Shown here: piece after piece, positions 45,198 to 53,528 of the stretch | Numbering within the stretch: position 1 is the first letter of the stretch | How the letters are laid out: every line of letters begins with the position of its first letter | Assembly (NCBI RefSeq): GCF_012641185.1 | Contig: NZ_JAAXLK010000003.1 | Coordinates: 89,985 to 153,984, forward strand | DNA: 64,000 nucleotides | Source of the DNA: Levilactobacillus tujiorum | Lineage (GTDB): Bacteria; Bacillota; Bacilli; Lactobacillales; Lactobacillaceae | Direction of reading: 5' to 3' | Program-made: the position numbers and the translations under genes | Notes under the pieces: model-generated | Told to the model about the DNA's origin: nothing | The model's input: only the letters and a program-made list of their open reading frames with translations | Databases searched by the model: none

Positions 45198-45266
45198 GAA
45201 ATTTAAACGTATTTCATTTCTAATAATTTTAGGATGTTCAAGCATATCAAATAATTGGAAAAAAGT

Positions 45267-45295
45267 TGACTTTTATCGTGACACGTAGTATTCTA
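45267..45295 (+). promoter_or_regulatory. Promoter of the EEP-family gene
   Basis: TTGACT at 45267-45272, 17-nt spacer and TATTCT at 45290-45295, about 60 nt before a GAGGAGG ribosome binding site. The 300 nt between ffh and the downstream frame hold the ffh terminator, this promoter and the aborted start described next. Confidence 0.7.
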
Positions 45296-45351
45296 AAATC
45301 ACATTGATGAATCATAGATTTGACTTTGCCACGCATTGCCATTAATGATTT

Positions 45352-45379
45352 GAGGAGGAGCTTTATGGAAAAGTATTAG
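45352..45379 (+). other. Strong ribosome binding site with aborted 4-codon frame (MEKY-stop): probable frameshifted start
   Basis: GAGGAGGAG is followed 4-6 nt later by ATG GAA AAG TAT TAG. The frame of the downstream EEP gene is open from 45349, without a stop through this region, but has no usual start codon until TTG 45430. Inserting one A in the four-A run would join ATG to GTATTAGCACCAAGTG and give MEKVLAPSVDRRVRFIRTG, fused to the gene. A single-base loss in the A run is therefore the simplest explanation. Confidence 0.7.
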
Positions 45380-45429
45380 CACCAAGTGTAGATAGACGCG
45401 TCCGTTTCATTAGAACCGGTGCTCGCCGG

Positions 45430-46701
45430 TTGAGGACGTTGGATTCACTTGTAGATCTGCTGCAGGCACTTACATTGCGTCCACGTACATATCAAATTAC
45501 CGATATGGACCGCGCTGAACTATTCGGATCGTGGAGGCAACAGTTGGATTTAGTGAATAAATTTCTTAGCGGTCAATCAGAGTCCCCAGAAGATTTTGAG
45601 ATGCTTTCTAAGGGTGAATTCGAATTTTCTACTGATTCAATTAGTCCAGAAAATGCCGCATATCACCGTGTGGCTGCAAGTAGACTTCGAAGAGTGTTAC
45701 TGGGACTTTATAATATTGTGACATTATCTGGGAAAAATTATGAAACCACAACAGTGGAGCTACAGGCATTAATCAATCACTTGGAAGAACAGTATAAGGA
45801 AACTTATAATGCGTATGACTTAGAAGCCAGTACTAATAATTTTGTGGCCAGTCTGGGGGCGATTAACTACTCGGTTCTTTGCCTAAACGTTAACGGCAAG
45901 ATTAATACAGTTGCGTACGAGCATGCTAGTCTCATGAATGACGTTTGGCCAGCGTTGGTGAATAATGGGCTCCCTGATGTCTTATTATTGAACGAATTGT
46001 CTCGCAGAGAAGTTGGCTTCGAAAACTTCGTGAAAGCGCTTGAACGCGCTGGCTACCGGGTTCTTCATGATACGCGTCCAATAATGTCAGGATCGAATGA
46101 GGCTTTGATTGCTATTGGGCCTCGACTCTTACTTAAGTCGACCAAGGTTGAGATTATTTACCCAGATAAGGAATCGGGATTGGACGCTATAGCAGCCGTG
46201 TTTAGTTACTTTGATAACACGAAACTTTGTCTTATTGCTTGTCGTCTTCACTCTACTGTTGATACCAGCGATTTGTACGAACACTATCAGAACATCGCCG
46301 ATAATGCTATTCCGCAGCTTCGAGGTTTTCTAACTAATATTAGGACACGATTTTCTAATAGGATTAGGTTCATAGGCGGTGGTGATTTCAACAATGGAAA
46401 GATTAGACAAAGCTACGATGGCCTTGCACAGGCACCTGCGTCACATAAGAAGATAAAAGATGGACTTAAAAAATTAAAGATTGATTTAATCACACCTGAT
46501 ACAGGTTATTCGAATCGGAAGCAGCATACAGAGATTGATCACATGTTCACTTCTGAAAGTATTAGTATCAAGAACTCAAACTATAGGGAACTATTATCTC
46601 CAAACATTGACCATAACGCAGTTGTAGCGGACGTGATCATTCCGCTCTTATCGGCTGAGGATTATTATCAAGGACTTTTGAAGAGCAATACTGGTAAATA
46701 A
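45430..46701 (+). CDS. Endonuclease/exonuclease/phosphatase (EEP) family protein, start disrupted by a likely frameshift
   Basis: 423 residues from a TTG that has no ribosome binding site. The C-terminal half has EEP-fold features: SVLCLNVNGKIN, DVLLLNELSRRE, GGDFNNGK, and DHMFTSESISI followed by SPNIDHNAVVADV, where the terminal DHNAV corresponds to the catalytic Asp-His region. The N-terminal 150 residues are helical and unfamiliar. The natural start is probably ATG 45365 in a different frame, so the protein would lack its first 22 or so residues unless slippage occurs. Lower GC than its neighbours and its place between ffh and rpsP suggest acquisition. Substrate unknown; nuclease and phosphatase are both possible. 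Confidence 0.7.
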   Translation: MRTLDSLVDLLQALTLRPRTYQITDMDRAELFGSWRQQLDLVNKFLSGQSESPEDFEMLSKGEFEFSTDSISPENAAYHRVAASRLRRVLLGLYNIVTLSGKNYETTTVELQALINHLEEQYKETYNAYDLEASTNNFVASLGAINYSVLCLNVNGKINTVAYEHASLMNDVWPALVNNGLPDVLLLNELSRREVGFENFVKALERAGYRVLHDTRPIMSGSNEALIAIGPRLLLKSTKVEIIYPDKESGLDAIAAVFSYFDNTKLCLIACRLHSTVDTSDLYEHYQNIADNAIPQLRGFLTNIRTRFSNRIRFIGGGDFNNGKIRQSYDGLAQAPASHKKIKDGLKKLKIDLITPDTGYSNRKQHTEIDHMFTSESISIKNSNYRELLSPNIDHNAVVADVIIPLLSAEDYYQGLLKSNTGK

Positions 46702-46752
46702 GATGTTCATTTAGCCACATTAAAAATGTATTCACATCCAGAGGTGGTAACT

Positions 46753-47046
46753 TTGAATTTACTTGATCATATCGATCCAAATCAAGAGGGGACTTATCTG
46801 GTAGAGACATTGTCTGGTTCACAGTACGAGATAACTATTGCAGAAGATGAAAAATCTTTAGTACGGGAGCCAGTGAGAGAAGAACTTACTCTGCGCAAAG
46901 ACGGGCGCAGCATAAAGATTATATCGATGATCGAGGTGCAGGTAGGTCGGGGCGCCAAATTCCTTCTAGAGCCGTTGGGGAGCGGTGATAGCACGATGCG
47001 ATTGACCACGATTGTCAAAACGATTAGGCGGTATCCATTACAGTGA
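46753..47046 (+). CDS. Small hypothetical protein, about 97 aa
   Basis: AGAGGTGG precedes a TTG (46753) by 5 nt; an ATG at 46726 in the same frame is an alternative and would give 106 residues. The protein appears beta-rich (TYLVETLSGSQYEITIAED, SIKIISMIEVQVGRGAKFLLEPL) and ends in a basic segment (TTIVKTIRRYPLQ). No family recognised. It follows the EEP gene by about 50 nt in the same direction and may be co-transcribed with it. Confidence 0.65.
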   Translation: MNLLDHIDPNQEGTYLVETLSGSQYEITIAEDEKSLVREPVREELTLRKDGRSIKIISMIEVQVGRGAKFLLEPLGSGDSTMRLTTIVKTIRRYPLQ

Positions 47047-47119
47047 GTAGTCTGCTAAGCTTCTTTAAGATAGTACAACTTGTCAAATACAATGCGTTTT
47101 TCGTGAGGAGTGAGTACAG

Positions 47120-47350
47120 ATGAACCCTAAATTAGGACCGATGAAATATCAGCTCAACGATCGGGTAGTCTTTAAATTTCAGGATGAAGTGCTAAAGGGG
47201 CGTATTGTGGTCGCAGATTTTGGCGGGTCATTGGAAATGCTCGGCAAGTGCCATTCCTATGACCTACGCTGCCAGCGTATGGGTCAGGGCTGGTTAATTA
47301 AGCATGTTCCGGAGAACGATATCATTGGTTTCCAAGCAGGTCAGGCTTAG
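47120..47350 (+). CDS. Small hypothetical protein, 76 aa
   Basis: GAGGAGTGAG supports the ATG; a second ATG at 47141 is possible. The sequence YQLNDRVVFKFQDEVLKGRIVVADFGG suggests a small SH3-like or CarD/KOW-like barrel that handles nucleic acid, and GWLIKHVPENDIIG completes the fold. Two cysteines are present (CHSYDLRC). No established family can be named. It stands alone before the riboswitch-controlled ATPase. Confidence 0.65.
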   Translation: MNPKLGPMKYQLNDRVVFKFQDEVLKGRIVVADFGGSLEMLGKCHSYDLRCQRMGQGWLIKHVPENDIIGFQAGQA

Positions 47351-47380
47351 GCAAGAGTCGAAATCTTTCTCGCGTTTTGC

Positions 47381-47409
47381 TAGACGCTTGTGAGAATATC
47401 CGGTATACT
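47381..47409 (+). promoter_or_regulatory. Promoter of the riboswitch-ATPase transcript
   Basis: TAGACG at 47381-47386, 17-nt spacer and TATACT at 47404-47409. Transcription would begin about 47416, just before the riboswitch. Confidence 0.65.
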
Positions 47410-47421
47410 ACCCTTAAAGCA

Positions 47422-47513
47422 ATTCATAAGGGAGTAACTAGCAGGGTATCCTGTGACAATATCGTCAGCAAGAAGCCAATCCGGTATTGTCTTAAATGGT
47501 GAGACTTATGTGT
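47422..47513 (+). ncRNA. Manganese-sensing yybP-ykoY riboswitch
   Basis: CATAAGGGGAGTAACTAGC-type 5' element (CATAAGGGAGTAACTAGC at 47425) and GGTGAGACTTATG 3' element are hallmarks of the yybP-ykoY class, with two intervening arms (GCAGGGTATCCTG and ACAATATCG...CGGTATTGT). The closing stem pairs CATAAG (47425-47430) with CTTATG (47505-47510). In this class Mn2+ joins the two legs through the conserved loops and turns on export genes. A P-type ATPase follows, a known target type. Confidence 0.88.
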
Positions 47514-47552
47514 GTTCACAGTTTTGTGTGCATGCGTAGGCCTCATTTTTTT
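47500..47552 (+). terminator. Riboswitch-controlled terminator
   Basis: TGAGACTTATGTGTG (47500-47514) pairs with CATGCGTAGGCCTCA (47531-47545) with one mismatch and several G-U pairs, followed by seven T residues. Its 5' arm contains the CTTATG strand needed for the riboswitch closing stem, so the two cannot form together. Mn2+ binding would favour readthrough. A later hairpin (GGCCTCAT...ATGAGGCC, 47539-47604) also competes for the 3' arm. Confidence 0.75.
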
Positions 47553-47631
47553 AACCACTCATAATGGGCGTTAACCATTGTTGTGGCTTAACTAAGATGA
47601 GGCCCTCGCACACCATTAGGAGGAAAAGTAA

Positions 47632-50280
47632 ATGACCAAAGTTCCGATTTATCAACAGCCAGTGTCCACTATTTATCAGGACCTCCAGACCAGCGAGCAG
47701 GGCCTTACTGCGGAGGTGGTGCAGCAGCGACTGGAGCAAAATGGCAAAAATGCGTTGAACCAGCAGAAGACCACGTCGCTCTTGCAAAAGTTTATTGCCC
47801 AATTCAAGGACTTCATGATCATCGTATTGTTGGTGGCCGCGCTGATCGCCGGGCTGACGGGTGAAGTGGTTGATGCCGTCATTATCTTGATCGTGGTCGT
47901 TTTAAATGCGATCTTCGGTGTCTTTCAGGAAGCCAAGGCGGAAGAAGCGATCAATGCGTTAAAAGAGATGTCGGCCCCCAACGCCACGGTACGTCGGGGT
48001 AACGTCATCACCACGGTAAAGAGTGATGAGCTAGTCGTGGGTGATATTGTCCTACTCGAAGCAGGGGACATCATTCCCGCCGATCTGCGGTTAGTCGAGG
48101 TGGGATCGTTAAAGGTTGAGGAATCCGCGCTCACGGGGGAATCGGTTCCCGTTGAGAAGAACGCGGCCACGTTAGCCGCTAATGACTTGGCAATCGGTGA
48201 CCGGACGAACATGGCCTTCATGAATAGTAACGTGACGTATGGCCGGGCCACCGGGGTTGTCGTGGCCACAGGGATGCAGACGGAAGTCGGTCGAATTGCG
48301 GGGATGATTGAACAGGCCGATGAGACCACCACGCCCCTGCAGGCCAACCTGACGCAGCTAGGGAAGTCCCTAACAATTCTGATCTTGGTGATTGCCGCTA
48401 TCGTCTTTGCCATGGGAATGTGGCGCCAGGCGGAAAGCCTCATCGACATGCTGTTAACGGCCATTTCCTTAGCCGTTGCGGCCATTCCGGAAGGTCTACC
48501 CGCGATCGTGACGATTACGTTGGCCTTAGGAACCCAGCGCATGGCGAAGCGACACGCCATCGTGCGTAAGCTTCCGGCGGTGGAAACCCTGGGGAGTACA
48601 GACATCATTGCCTCCGATAAGACGGGGACGTTGACGCAAAACAAGATGACGGTTGAAAAGGTTTACCAGGATTTGCAGCTGGTAGACGCCCACAGCCTAG
48701 ATTTTCAGCGGGATAGTCGCTTAGCCCAGACCATGATTTTGAGCAACGATACGCAGATGACCTCGGAAGGGTTGACGGGTGATCCGACGGAAACCGCGTT
48801 GGTTCAGTATCAGTTGGACCGCAACTACCCGGTCGTTCAGACTTTGGCTGATTTGCCACGGGTGGCTGAGATTCCGTTCGATTCAGAACGAAAATTAATG
48901 TCAACGGTCCACCCATTGCCGGATCAGCGTTTTCTGATTGCGGTTAAGGGGGCGCCGGATGAATTGCTCAAACGAGTGACCCAAGTGGCGGTTAAGGGGC
49001 AAGTAACCACTCTGTCGGCTACCACGCGGGAGACCATCCTGACGACTAACCATGAGATGGCTACGCAAGCGCTTCGAGTATTAGCTTTTGCCTACCGAAT
49101 TGTCGACGAAGTGCCTAATGAGTTGACCAGTGACCAGGTAGAAAACCAACTGACCTTTGCCGGGATGGTCGGGATGATTGATCCTGAGCGGCCAGAGGTT
49201 GAACAGGCCGTCTCCGATGCTAAATCAGCCGGAATTCGGCCACTGATGATCACCGGGGATCACCGGGATACGGCCGCCGCTATTGCGACGCGGTTAGGCA
49301 TCATTGAAGCGGGAGAGACAGCAGCTGTGGTGACGGGCGCAGAGTTGGATGAAATGGACGATGCGACGTTTGCTAAACGGGTTAAGGATTTCGCCGTCTA
49401 TGCGCGGGTAGCCCCAGAGCATAAGGTCCGGATCGTTAATGCCTGGCAACAGCACGGCAAGGTGGTCGCCATGACGGGGGACGGCGTTAATGACGCCCCC
49501 GCTCTCAAGGCCGCCGACATTGGCATTGGTATGGGAATCACGGGTACCGAGGTATCTAAGGGGGCCAGTGACATGGTCTTGGCCGATGATAATTTTTCTA
49601 CGATTGTCGTGGCCGTTGAGGAAGGTCGGAAGGTCTTTGCGAACATTCAAAAGGCCATCCAGTACCTGTTGTCAGCCAACTTGGGTGAGGTTCTGACGTT
49701 GTTTATGATGACGATGCTCGGCTGGCAGATCTTAGCCCCAGTGCATATCCTGTGGATCAACCTGGTGACGGATACGCTACCCGCGATTGCGTTGGGTGTT
49801 GAACCGATGGAACGGGACATTATGAAACAAAAGCCGCGTGGTCGGCAATCGAACTTCTTCTCGGGTGGCGTCTTTGGCGGTATCTTGTACCAAGGACTCC
49901 TCGAGGGGGGCATCACGCTCTTCGTTTACTGGCTGGCGATCACTTATCCCGTGCACCAAGCGGCTAGCTTAGCGCATGCGGATGCGTTGACCATGGCCTT
50001 TGCCACGTTAGGTTTGATTCAACTCTTCCACGCCTTTAACTCCAAGTCCATTCACGGTTCGATCTTCACGGTCGGCTTGTTTAAGAATAAATTCTTCAAC
50101 TGGGCGATTCTGATTGCCTTTGCCCTGTTAGCCATGACCATTCTTGTGCCTGGCCTTAACAGCATGTTCCACGTGGCGACATTGAATATGTTCCAATGGG
50201 GAATTGTCCTGGGTGCCTCATTTATGATGATTGTGCTTGTGGAAATTGTTAAGTTCTTCCAGCGGCGCGTGTTAAAATAA
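47632..50280 (+). CDS. P-type cation-transporting ATPase (P2A type, probable Mn2+/Ca2+ exporter)
   Basis: 882 residues. N-terminal cation ATPase domain (about 5-75), then actuator loop with LTGESVPVEK, the P2A ion-site helix AAIPEGLPAIVT, phosphorylation site Asp329 in DKTGTLTQNKM, nucleotide-binding KGAPDE, and hinge GDGVNDAPALKAADIGI. About ten membrane segments; the last four are C-terminal, with NLVTDTLPAIALG as another ion-binding helix. The fold is that of SERCA/PMR1 pumps. The Mn2+ riboswitch in front of it argues for manganese export under excess, like YoaB-type proteins in lactococci. AGGAGG gives the start. Confidence 0.93.
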   Translation: MTKVPIYQQPVSTIYQDLQTSEQGLTAEVVQQRLEQNGKNALNQQKTTSLLQKFIAQFKDFMIIVLLVAALIAGLTGEVVDAVIILIVVVLNAIFGVFQEAKAEEAINALKEMSAPNATVRRGNVITTVKSDELVVGDIVLLEAGDIIPADLRLVEVGSLKVEESALTGESVPVEKNAATLAANDLAIGDRTNMAFMNSNVTYGRATGVVVATGMQTEVGRIAGMIEQADETTTPLQANLTQLGKSLTILILVIAAIVFAMGMWRQAESLIDMLLTAISLAVAAIPEGLPAIVTITLALGTQRMAKRHAIVRKLPAVETLGSTDIIASDKTGTLTQNKMTVEKVYQDLQLVDAHSLDFQRDSRLAQTMILSNDTQMTSEGLTGDPTETALVQYQLDRNYPVVQTLADLPRVAEIPFDSERKLMSTVHPLPDQRFLIAVKGAPDELLKRVTQVAVKGQVTTLSATTRETILTTNHEMATQALRVLAFAYRIVDEVPNELTSDQVENQLTFAGMVGMIDPERPEVEQAVSDAKSAGIRPLMITGDHRDTAAAIATRLGIIEAGETAAVVTGAELDEMDDATFAKRVKDFAVYARVAPEHKVRIVNAWQQHGKVVAMTGDGVNDAPALKAADIGIGMGITGTEVSKGASDMVLADDNFSTIVVAVEEGRKVFANIQKAIQYLLSANLGEVLTLFMMTMLGWQILAPVHILWINLVTDTLPAIALGVEPMERDIMKQKPRGRQSNFFSGGVFGGILYQGLLEGGITLFVYWLAITYPVHQAASLAHADALTMAFATLGLIQLFHAFNSKSIHGSIFTVGLFKNKFFNWAILIAFALLAMTILVPGLNSMFHVATLNMFQWGIVLGASFMMIVLVEIVKFFQRRVLK

Positions 50281-50328
50281 GCCTAATGATTAAATTGGCA
50301 AGTCGCCAATAAAGATGGGGTGAAGAGT

Positions 50329-51510
50329 GTGGCACTGACGTATCAAGCGTGTTTGCAGGCGGCTAATGTGGTGTTAGCCAGTGGAAATGTGCCAACGATT
50401 GTAGGCGAGGCGGGTATTGGGAAATCGGCTCTAGTGGCGGATTTGGCCCAACAACGACAAGCCAAGCTATTTACGACGGTGGTGAGTTTGGTGGAAAAGG
50501 GTGACTTAGTCATTCCCGTTCCCCCGCTGACCAGTGACTCGTTTGTCCAGACGGCACAGTACGGCTCGTTAGCCGATGTGCAATTTGGCTATTCCCACAC
50601 GCTGGTCGCGATGATTCGTTACGCGGAGGCCCACCCGCACCAAGAGATCATCTGGTTCTTGGATGAATTCAATCGCGGAACGCAGGCTGTGCAGAGTGAG
50701 CTGATGAACCTGGTCTTACAACGGCAGATTAATACGTTAATTCTGCCGGAGCAGGTTCACTTGATTCTGGCGGAAAATCCGGACGCCACGATGGCCGGTT
50801 TTGAACACAGCCATTACGGGGTGACACCGGGGGATGCGGCCATTGCCGATCGAACCACGCGACTAGTGCTAGCCGCCGACACGACCTCGTGGCTCAAGTG
50901 GGCTACACAGGTGGTCGACGGTGCACCGCGGATTGCGCCGTTAGTGACCACTTATTTGGCGGAGAATCCGGCAGATTTACACGTGGTTGCCGATGGCGAA
51001 GCAACGGTCGACGATGATTTACAACCGACCCCACGGGCTTGGGAGCGCGTTTCGCAAGCCTTGCATGAGCTGGAACAGCAGCAACTCTTCAGTCAAACGG
51101 CAGTCGTCACGGCGATTATGCAAGGAAATTTGGGCATGACGGTGGGGACGGCTTTTGCCGGGTACGTGCAAGAGCAACGCCCGGGACTAACCGTCAAACA
51201 AGTCTACCGCGATGATACGGCACCAGCCGTCTTTGCGACGTTGGCCCCCGCACAGCAACAGCAAATTCTGCAGTTGTGCTTGGCCGATCAGGCGGATTGG
51301 CCGTTGACCACAGGAAGCCACGCACAGCGCTTCAGCGAGCTGCTGGCGGCGTGTCCTGCCGATGGTCAGTTTGCCATTGCACAGGCGATGGCCGACGTGC
51401 CGGACCTGTTTGAACAGTTGGCGGCGGTGGCCGCGACAACGCCGGGCGTGGACCGGTTGTACCAGCAACTGACGGCAATTGGTCAACGTGGTAGTCAGAT
51501 CGAGGTGTAG
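50329..51510 (+). CDS. MoxR-type AAA+ ATPase
   Basis: About 393 residues. Walker A VGEAGIGKSALV near residue 25, Walker B IIWFLDEFNRGTQAVQSELMNLVLQ, and a sensor region LILAENPDATMAG. MoxR ATPases work with VWA-domain proteins as chaperones or metal-insertion factors, and such a protein is encoded next. The GTG at 50329 lies 5 nt after GGGGTGA; a GTG at 50320 overlaps that site. The stop is 3 nt before the VWA gene. Confidence 0.88.
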   Translation: MALTYQACLQAANVVLASGNVPTIVGEAGIGKSALVADLAQQRQAKLFTTVVSLVEKGDLVIPVPPLTSDSFVQTAQYGSLADVQFGYSHTLVAMIRYAEAHPHQEIIWFLDEFNRGTQAVQSELMNLVLQRQINTLILPEQVHLILAENPDATMAGFEHSHYGVTPGDAAIADRTTRLVLAADTTSWLKWATQVVDGAPRIAPLVTTYLAENPADLHVVADGEATVDDDLQPTPRAWERVSQALHELEQQQLFSQTAVVTAIMQGNLGMTVGTAFAGYVQEQRPGLTVKQVYRDDTAPAVFATLAPAQQQQILQLCLADQADWPLTTGSHAQRFSELLAACPADGQFAIAQAMADVPDLFEQLAAVAATTPGVDRLYQQLTAIGQRGSQIEV

Positions 51511-51513
51511 CAG

Positions 51514-52863
51514 ATGCCGAGTTTAACTCAGGATTTAAGCCGACTAGCAGCCGGGGCGGCCACTGAACAGCCACTGCTGGCTCGTCAGGCCTATCAGGAT
51601 GCGGTGATCTATTTGCTCCAGACGGACCCCTTCTATGGCCGGGTGTTGAGTCGGCTGACGGTGGAAATGGGCAACGGTCGCTCACCACTGGCATTGCGAC
51701 CCACGACGAAAGATTGGCGTTTGCAGCTCAATCCTGCGGTTATCGGCCAGCAAGCCTGGACAGGCGCACAGTGGACGGCAATGCTACGGCATACGGTGCT
51801 TCATTTATTGTGGCGGCATCCACAGCGTTACGCCACGGCACTAAAGACGCCTGCGCAGGCTGGTCTGGTTCGTTGGGCCACGGACGCGGCCGTTAATGAT
51901 TACCTTACGGATTTGCCTGATCGAGCGCTGACGAGTCGCAAACTGGGACAATTGATGGGGCAGCCGGTCGAACGCCGCCAAGATTCGGCGGTCTACTTTC
52001 GCCAGCTACGAGCTTGGCAGGCCCAACATCAGCAGTCGACCAAGACGCAAACTACTGGTGGGCCTAATACGCTCGGCGCGGGTACGTCGACCAGCGTGGT
52101 GCCTGGAGATGAACCGGCTGACTGGGACGGCCACTTGACTTGGCGCACGGCTGAGACGTTGTCCGCAGCCAGTCGGGAGCAGTGGCGCCAGCAGCTCTTT
52201 CAACAAGCGGCAACCAGTCTAACCGCTAAACAACGGGGGACGTTGCCGGGGGCCATTCAGGCAGCACTCACCCCCACGGTGGCTGAACACCCCTTGGATT
52301 GGCGCCAGCTGCTTAAACGAGGCCTGGGACAGGTGCCAGCTGGTCGCCAACCGGCATTCGGCCGTTTCAACCGGCGCCAACCGGCACGAATGGAACTGCC
52401 GGGTCAGGTGGTGGCGACGTGGCAACAAATTTCCGTGTTCATTGATGAGTCTGGTTCGATGGGCGATCGCGAGATTAGCTACCTCCTGGGACAATTGGCG
52501 GCGTTATTGGCCGTTTATCCGGCTCAGGTGACCGTTTACCCCTTTGATGTGGTCGTGGACCCGCAAAAGCGGTTTAGCCTTGAGCGGCGTCCTCAGCACC
52601 TCACACGTACGGGTGGTGGCGGAACACGGTTTCAGGCCGTGTTCGATGCGTTACCGCGCTTGTTACCGGGAATCAGTGGCCAATTGGTCTTAATTCTGAC
52701 TGATGGTTATGGTGAAAAAGACCTGCAGCCTACCTTGCCAGTGCCGGTTATTTGGCTCCTGACGAGTCCACTGGCGGCGTTCTCGGTGGCACAAGCACCT
52801 GGAACGGTCGTCAGTCTGGCGGATGATCCTCAGTGGCAGGCGATAAGGAGGCAGACAACATGA
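51514..52863 (+). CDS. VWA-like domain protein with putative metallopeptidase-like N-terminus (DUF2201 type)
   Basis: 449 residues. The N-terminal half contains HTVLHLLWRHPQR, a helical His-rich motif like the zinc-binding site of the DUF2201-associated metallopeptidase-like domain. A Gln/Thr-rich linker (about 165-210) follows. The C-terminal VWA domain (from about 305) has the MIDAS motif FIDESGSMGD and the second site GGGGTRFQ. It probably binds clients presented to the MoxR ATPase. Translation is coupled to both neighbours. Confidence 0.87.
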   Translation: MPSLTQDLSRLAAGAATEQPLLARQAYQDAVIYLLQTDPFYGRVLSRLTVEMGNGRSPLALRPTTKDWRLQLNPAVIGQQAWTGAQWTAMLRHTVLHLLWRHPQRYATALKTPAQAGLVRWATDAAVNDYLTDLPDRALTSRKLGQLMGQPVERRQDSAVYFRQLRAWQAQHQQSTKTQTTGGPNTLGAGTSTSVVPGDEPADWDGHLTWRTAETLSAASREQWRQQLFQQAATSLTAKQRGTLPGAIQAALTPTVAEHPLDWRQLLKRGLGQVPAGRQPAFGRFNRRQPARMELPGQVVATWQQISVFIDESGSMGDREISYLLGQLAALLAVYPAQVTVYPFDVVVDPQKRFSLERRPQHLTRTGGGGTRFQAVFDALPRLLPGISGQLVLILTDGYGEKDLQPTLPVPVIWLLTSPLAAFSVAQAPGTVVSLADDPQWQAIRRQTT

Positions 52864-53156
52864 CACAGCGCTTAACGGCGATGGAATTAAGAGCATTGAT
52901 TCAACAAACGGCCGCTTATCGAAATGCGCAGGCGATCTTAACTAATGAGTGGGGAAGTCGCGCACTGGCCAATCCACTCTTTCAAGCGCCGATTACCGTG
53001 GCGGATCTGCAGTTTGCTAAGGATTTGCAGGCGGTTGGGGTTAGTACGGTAAAATTAGACTTTACCGATTACGGTGCCGTGCAGCGATGGATTGCGGCCA
53101 ATCAGCAGTATTTGACGGCGGATGATCGGGCCTGGTTACAGCGTCCTTTCGATTAA
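52860..53156 (+). CDS. Small hypothetical protein of the MoxR/VWA operon, 98 aa
   Basis: ATG overlaps the VWA stop (ATGA); AAGGAGG lies at 52846. It is a mostly helical, soluble protein (LTAMELRALIQQTAAYRNAQAIL; WIAANQQYLTADDRAWLQRPFD). No family recognised. The tight coupling suggests that it is a third component or client of the MoxR/VWA pair. Confidence 0.72.
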   Translation: MTQRLTAMELRALIQQTAAYRNAQAILTNEWGSRALANPLFQAPITVADLQFAKDLQAVGVSTVKLDFTDYGAVQRWIAANQQYLTADDRAWLQRPFD

Positions 53157-53180
53157 TTTCGAGGTGTAAAGAAAAAACCC

Positions 53181-53209
53181 TTTACATCATATCCAGAAAC
53201 TGGTATATT
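53181..53209 (+). promoter_or_regulatory. Promoter of rpsP
   Basis: TTTACA at 53181-53186, 17-nt spacer, TATATT at 53204-53209. It drives the rpsP-khpA-rimM-trmD group. Confidence 0.78.
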
Positions 53210-53243
53210 ATTACTCGTTGAAAGAAATACAGGAGGTGTCTAC

Positions 53244-53519
53244 ATGTCAGTTAAGATTCGTTTAAAGCGGATGGGCTCTAAGAAGCGTCCATTCTACCGA
53301 ATTGTGGTTGCCGACTCACGGAGTCCTCGTGATGGCCGTTTCATCGAACAAGTTGGAACGTACAATCCAGTTACCCAACCAGCTTCGATCACGTTGAAGG
53401 AAGAATCTATCATGAACTGGTTGAACAACGGTGCTCAACCTTCAGATACGGTTAAGACTTTACTCTCCAACGCTGGTATCATGAAGCAATACCACGAAGC
53501 TAAATACACTAAGAAGTAG
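53244..53519 (+). CDS. rpsP: 30S ribosomal protein S16
   Basis: 91 residues. [40 protein letters not shown] is the signature. AGGAGGTG precedes the ATG. Normally adjacent to ffh; here about 8 kb of accessory genes separate them. Confidence 0.97.
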   Translation: MSVKIRLKRMGSKKRPFYRIVVADSRSPRDGRFIEQVGTYNPVTQPASITLKEESIMNWLNNGAQPSDTVKTLLSNAGIMKQYHEAKYTKK

Positions 53520-53528
53520 TGATTAGCC

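Noticed and set aside
47925..48644. Long open frame (239 codons) on the minus strand inside the ATPase gene
   Set aside because: It is fully antisense to a well-supported gene, has no ribosome binding site, and its composition is the shadow of GC-biased codons.
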